A DNA stretch of 8,648 nucleotides from Armatimonadota bacterium (lineage in GTDB: Bacteria; Armatimonadota; Hebobacteria; Hebobacterales; WVXJ01). Within the stretch, counting starts at the first letter, position 1; every line of letters starts with the position of its first letter. The translations under genes and the position numbers were made by a program. This document shows positions 1 to 6,700 of the stretch, one piece after another. The stretch covers positions 16,138-24,785 of the forward strand of contig WVXJ01000099.1 of the NCBI GenBank assembly GCA_011773575.1, written 5' to 3'. Below the pieces are notes generated by a model, which searched no databases, was not told where the DNA came from, and saw only the letters and a list, made by a program, of their open reading frames with translations.

Positions 1-78
1 TGGGTGGAGTGTATTCGCTGTGTGAAATTCCCGGACTGTGGAGAGAGCGCACTCATCTACCATCTGGAGGAGAAATGA
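1..78 (+). CDS. C-terminal end of an unidentified upstream gene (partial)
   Basis: Frame 1 is open from the left edge for 25 codons and ends at TGA 76-78. That stop overlaps the aroQ ATG (75-77) as ATGA, the classic arrangement of translationally coupled genes. The visible tail contains three cysteines spaced C-x2-C-x5-C (residues 4, 7 and 13 of the fragment) with a PDC motif, then a short, mostly polar end finishing HLEEK. The cysteines could bind a metal or Fe-S centre, but this is inference from spacing alone. The fragment is too short to assign a family. The case for a real gene rests on the open frame reaching the edge and the ATGA junction, which matches the GTGA junction downstream. 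A chance open frame of 25 codons remains possible. Confidence 0.45.
   Translation, partial: WVECIRCVKFPDCGESALIYHLEEK
66..72 (+). promoter_or_regulatory. Shine-Dalgarno sequence of aroQ
   Basis: GGAGGAG lies immediately upstream of ATG 75. It favours this start over an in-frame GTG at position 9, which has no visible ribosome-binding site and would add 22 residues unlike any type II dehydroquinase N-terminus. The site lies inside the end of the upstream reading frame, consistent with translational coupling. Confidence 0.7.
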
Positions 79-557
79 CGCCGAAAACCGGTTCCGGTAA
101 GCAAAGCGGGAGTGTCCGGGTTGCCGTCATTCACGGCCCCAACTTGAACCTGCTGGGAGAGCGTGAAACGCACATATATGGCACTGCGACTCTGGAGGAA
201 ATAGACGAGCGGCTCCAGGCCCTGGCGAAAGAACTGGGCATAGAACTCCATATCACCCAATCCAACCATGAAGGGGAGATAATCGAGGCCGTGCAGGCCT
301 GCCGGGGATGGGCGGATGCCGTCCTGATCAATCCTGCCGGCCTGACTCATTACAGTATCTCACTGCGTGACGCGGTGGCCGCGGTGGAGGTCCCCACTAT
401 CGAGGTTCACCTCTCCAATCCTGATGCGCGTGAAGAGTTTCGCCGCCGCTCCGTGACCGCTGAAGTGGTGGCGGGCCGGATTGCCGGTTTCGGGGTAAAT
501 AGTTACCTTTTGGCACTGCGCGCGGCCCATGCCCTGGTCTTGGAGAAGAAGGGGTGA
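75..557 (+). CDS. aroQ: Type II 3-dehydroquinate dehydratase
   Basis: This cytoplasmic enzyme converts 3-dehydroquinate to 3-dehydroshikimate, the third step of the shikimate pathway to aromatic amino acids. The 160-residue product carries the family signature GPNLNLLGER at 21-30 followed by the flexible lid ending in IYG (34-36). By alignment from memory with the Mycobacterium tuberculosis enzyme, the active-site residues are N23, R30, Y35, N86 (in INPAG), H92 (LTHYS), H112 (EVHLSN) and R119/R123 (AREEFRR); all are present, so the enzyme should be active. Family members are usually about 145-150 residues; the extra length is a polar, low-complexity N-terminal leader of about 14 residues. The start is set by the Shine-Dalgarno just upstream. 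It overlaps the preceding frame by ATGA and the aminopeptidase gene by GTGA, indicating one coupled operon. Type II enzymes form dodecamers. Confidence 0.97.
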   Translation: MTPKTGSGKQSGSVRVAVIHGPNLNLLGERETHIYGTATLEEIDERLQALAKELGIELHITQSNHEGEIIEAVQACRGWADAVLINPAGLTHYSISLRDAVAAVEVPTIEVHLSNPDAREEFRRRSVTAEVVAGRIAGFGVNSYLLALRAAHALVLEKKG

Positions 558-1669
558 GCGCCGCTGGTGGGGAGCCGGTCGAATCATTCAACTATCCCTC
601 TCGGCTGGCGAGGCTGCGGGAGATATTGTCGGCATCAGGGCTGCAAGCGCTCCTTGTTTCCGATCAGCATAATATCCGCTATCTGAGCGGGTTCCGCGGC
701 TCTTCCGGAGCGCTCCTGATTACAGCAGAAGAACAGATCCTCTTCAGTGATTTCCGCTACAGACTTCAAGCCGCCGAACAGGCCCTGATTTTTCACTTTC
801 AAGAAGTGAAGAGAGATCCGCTCCCGAGCATCGGAGAATATGTGCGAGAGAAAGGGCTGAAGACAGCGGGGTTCGAAGCCCATGCTCTGACTGTCGAACA
901 GCTATCGAGTCTTCGCCGCGCCTCCCGCGGGGTGGGCTGGCGGAGAGCCAAACAGGTCGTGGAGACCCTGCGACAGGTAAAGCACTCTCAGGAGATAGCG
1001 GAAATCGCACGCGCAGCAAAGATTACTGATGATACACTGGAACATATCCTGTCCAGCCTGGCGCCGGGAAGGACGGAGCATGAGATTGCGCTGGAGGGCA
1101 CTATATTCATGATGAAACATGGGGCAAAGGCGAGCGCTTTTGATGTAATTGTTGCTTCGGGGCCCCGTGCCGCGTTGCCCCACGCGGAATCCAGTAATAG
1201 GACTCTGGAAAGAGGCGATCTGGTGATTCTGGACCTCGGCGCACGATTGCCGAGTGGTTATTGTTCCGATCTTACCCGTACGGTTGCTGTCGGCCGGGCC
1301 CAAGATTGGCAGCGGGAACTATACTCACTTGTATATGAGGCACAGGCCAAGGCGCTGGATGGCTTGCGAGCGGGTGTGAGAGCGCGCAAGATAGATGCTG
1401 CGGCTCGGGGTCATATCACGGCCGCGGGTCATGGCGGGGAATTCGGCCACGGCCTGGGGCATGGTGTCGGATTGGATGTTCATGAAGCCCCACGGCTGGC
1501 TGAAGCGGAAAAGACGATGCTGAGAGCGGGAATGGTAGTGACCGTCGAACCGGGAGTATACCTTTCCGAGCGCGGCGGAGTGCGAATAGAAGACCTGGTG
1601 GTAATAGGGCAGGGCGGCTGCAAGATCCTTTCTCATGCTCCCAAGCCAGCCGAATTACCGGTGCTCTGA
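554..1669 (+). CDS. pepP: Xaa-Pro aminopeptidase, M24B family (PepP/PepQ-like)
   Basis: This is a cytoplasmic metallopeptidase that removes an N-terminal residue preceding proline, or cleaves Xaa-Pro dipeptides. The 371-residue protein has an N-terminal creatinase-like domain (about 12-140, with the typical stretch DQHNIRYLSGFRGSSG at 37-52) and a C-terminal pita-bread catalytic domain (about 145-365). The five expected dimetal ligands are D227 (LDLGA), D239 (SDLTRT), H303 (HGLGHGVGL), E332 (VEPGVY) and E346 (RIEDL); H299 and H310 match the supporting catalytic histidines. The D227-D239 spacing is one residue longer than the usual 11, in a surface loop. It starts at GTG 554, which overlaps the aroQ stop (GTGA), with GGAG at 542-545. 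The aroQ-pepP order is known from other bacteria. Sequence alone does not separate aminopeptidase P from prolidase; the short, single N-terminal domain fits the small PepP-like proteins often annotated as Xaa-Pro peptidases. Confidence 0.93.
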   Translation: MSAAGGEPVESFNYPSRLARLREILSASGLQALLVSDQHNIRYLSGFRGSSGALLITAEEQILFSDFRYRLQAAEQALIFHFQEVKRDPLPSIGEYVREKGLKTAGFEAHALTVEQLSSLRRASRGVGWRRAKQVVETLRQVKHSQEIAEIARAAKITDDTLEHILSSLAPGRTEHEIALEGTIFMMKHGAKASAFDVIVASGPRAALPHAESSNRTLERGDLVILDLGARLPSGYCSDLTRTVAVGRAQDWQRELYSLVYEAQAKALDGLRAGVRARKIDAAARGHITAAGHGGEFGHGLGHGVGLDVHEAPRLAEAEKTMLRAGMVVTVEPGVYLSERGGVRIEDLVVIGQGGCKILSHAPKPAELPVL

Positions 1670-1670
1670 A

Positions 1671-1676
1671 AGAGGT
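1671..1676 (+). promoter_or_regulatory. Shine-Dalgarno sequence selecting a TTG start
   Basis: AGAGGT, directly after the aminopeptidase stop codon, is 8 nt from TTG 1685. Starting there gives a complete signal peptide with a positively charged RKR n-region. A second in-frame TTG at 1700 is 23 nt away and would remove those basic residues. No in-frame ATG lies upstream of the signal peptide. Confidence 0.55.
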
Positions 1677-1684
1677 AGAGAAGT

Positions 1685-2632
1685 TTGTCAAGAAAGCGCT
1701 TGATAGTAATCATAGGGCTGTGGCTGGCATCGTCGGCTCTTTCCGCTGAAGCCGTTACCTTGCGTTATTCCCTGCAGGAAGGCACAGAACTGACCTACAG
1801 GGTGCAGGTTGCCAGCACCTCTCGAATGAGTGGGATGAGGGATGAGAAGATTGAGATAAGGACGCGGATAAATCAGACCTTTAGGCTGAAGGTAACTAAG
1901 GTCTTGGCAGATAAGAAGATGGAGATTGAGCAAGAGATCCTTGCCGGCAAGCTTACGATGACTGCGGGCGGCGAAGAAGTCGAGGGTCCTCTGCCTACGG
2001 GAAAGAGGAAATTCAGAGTCTCGCCGTTGGGGAGGGTCACTTTCGTCGCCAAACAATCAGCAGAGACAGCGGAATCGGTTCCGCATTGTGAGGAACACGG
2101 AGAGTGCACCGAAGCGGGTGGCTCATCTCCACAGGGTTTTTTCGGTCCGGGGGGTGAAGCGATACAAGTGGATTTTCTGATGCCTTCGATCTTTGTCCTC
2201 TTTCCGGAGAAAGAGGTTGGACCGGGAGATATCTGGGAAAATGAGATAGAACTGAAGTCCTGGAAACACCCGCTGTTTCTTTCCGAACATTTCAAGCCTA
2301 CGGTGCTTAAGGTGAGGTCCGAGCTGCTTGAGTTGACACAGCACAACAACAGAGAATGTGCACACATACGTACGAATTGGGACATTCCATTGTCCCCTGA
2401 GGGTTCTGCCTCGATATCCCCGTCCAATGTTGAGGTGGCGGGCAAGGTTCGAGGGGAGGCGGAATGGTATTTTGACTATAGGAAGTCCTTCACCTGTGCA
2501 GCGGAGGGTTCGGTTCAAGTGTTCATGAAAGCATCTGGCGAGTCACCGTGGGAAACAGAGGAACCGCGGCAGGCCGAGACGGTCATGAGTGTAATGAAGG
2601 CGAACATCAACACCCTGCTGGTGGGGAAATAA
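1685..2632 (+). CDS. Exported protein of unknown function, first of a paralogous pair
   Basis: The 315-residue product has a clear Sec signal peptide: basic MSRKR, a hydrophobic core IVIIGLWLASSALS and a likely cleavage after AEA (about residue 23). There is no lipobox cysteine and no other membrane segment, so it is probably periplasmic or secreted. The mature part opens with LRYSLQEG, rich in beta-type alternation, and I do not recognise a named family. It resembles the next gene product over its whole length: LRYsLqeG at the N-terminus, a P-x-D-x-W-x-[ND]-E motif (GDIWENE at 181-187), CAHIRTNWDIPL at 225-236 and EWYFDYRKSF at 260-269. C225 and C271 match C218 and C271 in the paralogue and may form a disulfide (inference). 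Unlike the paralogue, it has an H-C-x2-H-x2-C cluster at 134-141 that could bind a metal. It lies 15 nt after the aminopeptidase gene, so it is probably co-transcribed, starting at TTG. Confidence 0.88.
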   Translation: MSRKRLIVIIGLWLASSALSAEAVTLRYSLQEGTELTYRVQVASTSRMSGMRDEKIEIRTRINQTFRLKVTKVLADKKMEIEQEILAGKLTMTAGGEEVEGPLPTGKRKFRVSPLGRVTFVAKQSAETAESVPHCEEHGECTEAGGSSPQGFFGPGGEAIQVDFLMPSIFVLFPEKEVGPGDIWENEIELKSWKHPLFLSEHFKPTVLKVRSELLELTQHNNRECAHIRTNWDIPLSPEGSASISPSNVEVAGKVRGEAEWYFDYRKSFTCAAEGSVQVFMKASGESPWETEEPRQAETVMSVMKANINTLLVGK

Positions 2633-2642
2633 GGAGACAGAG

Positions 2643-3608
2643 ATGCGAAAGGTCTTAAATGACAGAAGCAACCAAATAGTTTGGCTGTTGTTCGTATCTC
2701 TGCTGTGGCTGGCGGCAGGGCGCGCGGAAGCGGTGCTTCTCCGCTACGATTTGAAAAAGGGAGATACGGCCCGGTACAAGGAGATGAGCGCGGCGGCAAT
2801 GCGCATGAGTACCTCCATGATGGGGCAGGACAATACGATGAGCGGCCAACAGACTTATACTGTCATCTATCGAGAGACGGTGACCGATGTGACGCCTGAA
2901 GGGGTCATCAGTCTCGTTCGCACACTGGAGTCAGGGAAGTCCACGGCCAAGATGAGTGGTATGGAAGAAGAGATGACTGAAGACATGCCCAAGACCGAAA
3001 CCTTCATCAAGATGACCAACCAGGGAAAGATCTTGAGCGCGCGCACCTCTTCGCCGGAGGACCAGACGGACGGAGACACGTCGGACGTATCAGGGGTGGG
3101 CATGGGGAGTTTCGGCTTGGACACGGCCGCGATGGAGGCGGTGTTCAGCCACTTCCCCTTGCCTGAAGAGGATGTTAAACCCAATGATACCTGGACAGAT
3201 GAGGTTCGCATGCCTGGAATGCTCGGAGGAACGGCGGCAACTGTGACTTTCAAATCATGCCTGCTGGCAGTGGATAGATTCGATGATCGGGATTGCGCCA
3301 AGATTCGCACTGTTTTTGAGATACCCCTGGAGATGGACCCCAGCGAGATGATGGGAGACATGTTGCCCCAGGGGACTGAAACCGACGTGATGGGCGAAGC
3401 GAGCGGCAAGATTGCAGGCAGGATAGAGTGGCAATTCGACTACAAGCGAGGCTGTGTTGTATACGCGGAAGGCCCTGTACTGGCGACATTCGACAGTTCT
3501 TTTTCCCTTGGGGAATTGGAAGGGCAGTCCCTGGCCATGAGCACCAGCATGGCGATGAAGGCAAATGAGAAGATCTGGCTCATCGGAGAAGAGGAAGCGC
3601 CCCAATAA
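2643..3608 (+). CDS. Exported methionine-rich protein of unknown function, second of a paralogous pair
   Basis: The 321-residue product begins with a signal peptide (MRK, hydrophobic IVWLLFVSLLWLAAG, likely cleavage after AEA near residue 30) and has no further membrane segment. The mature region begins LRYDLKKGD and mirrors the preceding gene product: NDTWTDE (181-187), CAKIRTVFEIPL (218-229), EWQFDYKRGC (262-271) and AEGPV. This is clear evidence of tandem duplication followed by divergence. It contains about two dozen methionines (roughly 7%), clustered at 48-66, 104-124, 231-250 and 299-305, far more than its paralogue. Such clusters can bind copper or silver, or act as oxidation sinks, but this is speculation. 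The HCxxHxxC cluster of its paralogue is absent. ATG 2643 has GGAG at 2633-2636, directly after the preceding TAA, so the two genes are almost certainly co-translated. General layout resembles DUF6263-like exported beta-rich proteins, but I cannot confirm that family. Confidence 0.88.
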   Translation: MRKVLNDRSNQIVWLLFVSLLWLAAGRAEAVLLRYDLKKGDTARYKEMSAAAMRMSTSMMGQDNTMSGQQTYTVIYRETVTDVTPEGVISLVRTLESGKSTAKMSGMEEEMTEDMPKTETFIKMTNQGKILSARTSSPEDQTDGDTSDVSGVGMGSFGLDTAAMEAVFSHFPLPEEDVKPNDTWTDEVRMPGMLGGTAATVTFKSCLLAVDRFDDRDCAKIRTVFEIPLEMDPSEMMGDMLPQGTETDVMGEASGKIAGRIEWQFDYKRGCVVYAEGPVLATFDSSFSLGELEGQSLAMSTSMAMKANEKIWLIGEEEAPQ

Positions 3609-3739
3609 GACCGGCGTTTGCTTTGTTGCGAGAGAAGCGGGGCGCGTCTATGGGTGGTGTTGCAGAACTGGCAAAGTGGAGTCTGTTATTATATCCTTTC
3701 CAGTGTCAAGTATCTGACTAATAGAGACAGAGGAGAGAC
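3609..3739 (+). promoter_or_regulatory. Probable promoter/leader region of the S55 peptidase gene
   Basis: This 131-nt gap is the longest intergenic interval in the window. It contains an AT-rich island, TTATTATAT at 3686-3694, that could hold a -10 element. No convincing -35 lies at the right distance: TTGCAG at 3660-3665 is about 20 nt upstream, and TGGCAA at 3669-3674 is a poor match. AGAGGAG just before ATG 3740 is a good ribosome-binding site. I see no stem followed by a T-run after the preceding gene, so read-through from the upstream operon is possible. The promoter call is inference from gap length and base composition. Confidence 0.3.
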
Positions 3740-6700
3740 ATGAGAATTCGAGTTTTGGCATTGAGTATCATAGCGTTATACGCGGTTCTGGCCTGGCACG
3801 GCGACACGGCCCATGCTGCCGCCCAGACCTCGCCGATAATCTCACCCACTGAAATACTCACTCCTGACAAGATAAAGACCGGCATGACCGGCTATGGTCT
3901 GACGGTCTTCAAAGGGAACAAGATAGAGCGGTTTGGAGTGTCGGTTATGGGGATACTGCGAGGATGGGAATTCGATGCCGATATGATACTGATTCGCATC
4001 ACCTCCGGGCCCGTGGTTACCCGCGGTTGGGGGGTAATAGACGGCATGAGCGGCAGCCCGATCTACATAAATGGAAAGCTCGTCGGTGCGCTTGCCTTCG
4101 GATGGCTCTTCTCTAAGGAGCCTATTGCAGGTGTTACGCCGATTCATCAGATGGTGGAAGATTTCTCTCCGGCCGCCGGTATTTCCCCATTGGCGGCGGG
4201 CACTGCTCTGGCAACTGTCTCGCAGGCAAAAGCGCAAGAAGGAGCAACACTGCTGCCCAACGATGGGCCCATTCGCATCGGGGATCGCTTGATCGAACGC
4301 GCCCGGATACAGTACGGAGGCATTGTCAGCGCAGAACCCTCCGATTCTCACACGATGATGCTGAGGCCGTTATCTACTCCCATAATGGTAAGTGGGCTTG
4401 GCCCCAGCGCCATGAGCGCGCTCGGGAAAATTCTGGAGCCTCACGGTTTGATTGCAGTGCCCGGTGGAGGCAAGGCACCCATGAGGCTTTCGCATACACC
4501 CAGGCCCGGGGATGCCATCGGCATCCAACTGGTGGGTGGCGACATAGATTTGACCGCAATAGGCACGGTCACTCATGTGAACAACGGCCGCGTTCTCGCC
4601 ATGGGCCACCCTTTCATGGGGACGGGACCGGTAGATCTGCCCATGGTGAATGCCCATATACATGGGGTGATGTCCAGCCAGTACTCCTCCTTCAAGATTG
4701 GCTCCAGCGGCCAGGAGATGGTAGGTCGGTGGACCCAGGATCGCGCCTGGTCAGTGGGTGGAGTATTAGGAGAGAAAGCGCAGACATTCCCGGCTACTTT
4801 TGACATGTGGGATAGGGACAGCGGATTGCACAAGAGTTACTCGGCTGTCTTCGGCCGCCATCGCACGCTCACTCCGAGATTGGCATCTCTTTCAGTGAAC
4901 TCTGCCATTGAGAGTATCGCCCCATCGGACGAGGGGACACTCAGGACGGAACTCGAGGTGGCCGCCAAAGGGCTCCCTACACTGAAGCGAAGAAATGTCT
5001 ACAGCCGACCCGCGCGAACGATGGGGGGCTTCTTGTCAATGCTCCTCGGGGCGTGGGGAGCCGCCTCTCCGAGTGATGAACTCGCTTTGCTGCTGAATAC
5101 TCTGGAGGACAATCCTTTCGGCTCGGTTCCGCCGGAACGCATCTCTCTGCGCGCGGAGTGGGTGAAAGAGCGTTTGGCGGCCAACATCGAGCAAGTGCGG
5201 GCGCGGACAAAACGCGTTCGTCCCGGGGACAAGGTAGAGGTGGAGATCCTCATCAAGCCCTGGGGAAAACCCCAGGAGAGACGAGTGGTGGAGGTGGAGG
5301 TACCGCGCAACGCGCCTCCCGGACGGCTTCGAGTCGGAATCGGCGGAGGCTTGGACGCGCGAATGCTTAAGAGCCGTCTTCAGATCGCAGACCCCTATGC
5401 GGACAATCTCGCCCAGCAGTGGGAGATCCTGGCGCGAGAAGAGAAGAATGATGACCTCGTGGTGGAGGTCGCATTGCGCACATCAGGTGTAGAGTTGAAA
5501 GGAAAGCAACTCCACAGTCTTCCCCGGGTCGTCAGCGAAGTCATAGGGTCCGCCAACCTCAGTGGAGTGCGGAGGATCCGCGACCACCGGGGGAAGAGAA
5601 TGGACATGCCCTATGTGCTTTCCGGCGGAGAGGTGCTCACCTTTACGGTGGAGACTGACGAAAAGGAAAAGGCCGGACGAGGACCTGCCGTTGGTCCGCC
5701 CTCTGCAGAGGGCCCGCCGGAGGGTGTGCTGAGGGGGTTACTGGGAGCAGAAGCCGAGATGGCTCACATTATACGGGGAGAAATGTTGGAAGATGAAGAC
5801 GAAATGGACGCCGATGAGTCCGATATGGCGGCTCCAGAGATGCCCTCCTGGGAAGAGATAGAAGAGTTGGAGGACGAGGATGCGGACATGATTTCGCTGG
5901 AAGAGCCGGAGAAAGAACCGAAGACTAAGGGGATCCTGCGAGGCCCGCGGGTTTGGAAACAGACAACGCAAAAGGATTTCGCGGAGGGAAAGACCTTCGG
6001 GACCGCCATCAACTCCTCCGGCGAGATTGATTTGGCACCCACCGCGCAGGTCCTGCATAGTACAGAAGACGGTTTGCTGTGGGCCCAGGCTGTGGATGGA
6101 GAAGGCAATACTTACGTGGGATCGTGGATAGATGGAACGGTAAAGAAGGTGTCTGAGGACGGGACGGTTTCGATGGTATTCGAATCACCCGATATAGCCA
6201 TCCTGTCCATTGCAGTCGACGGCTCCGGCAATATCTATGCGGGATCTGCTCCCTCCGGGATTATCCATAAGATTACCCCGGAGGGCAAAACCTCGGAATT
6301 GTGCCGTCTGCCTGCTCCTTACATTTGGGCCTTGCTGGTAAACGAAGAAGAGGGCATATTTGCGGCCACAGGACCCGATGGCAAACTGTTCCGCGTCTCT
6401 CCGGAAGGAAATGCCGAGCTGATTCTGCAAGCGCCTGACAGGCACGTGATCGCCCTTGGCGCAACCGCCGATAAGACTCTCTACGCGGCGACCTATCCCA
6501 AGGGCAAAGTCTACCGCGTCAAGGGTGATGAAATAGAGCCCTTTTATGAGACTGTCGGAGGCGTTACTGCGCTGTCTCTGGCGGTTGATGCGGCCGGAAA
6601 TCTGTTTGTCGGGACCTCTCCTTCGGGTCGAATAATACGCGTTGATCCCCAAGGCAAACCGCGGCTGTTCTACAAGTCCAAAGACCGACATGTCTTCGCT

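Noticed and set aside
1873..2445. 190-codon open frame on the - strand
   Set aside because: It is antisense to an exported protein with a signal peptide and a clear paralogue; its own translation is Ser/Pro-rich without recognisable motifs.
3669..3685. Possible sigma-54 promoter (TGGC ... )
   Set aside because: TGGC at 3669-3672 lacks a TTGC-type -12 element at the required spacing.
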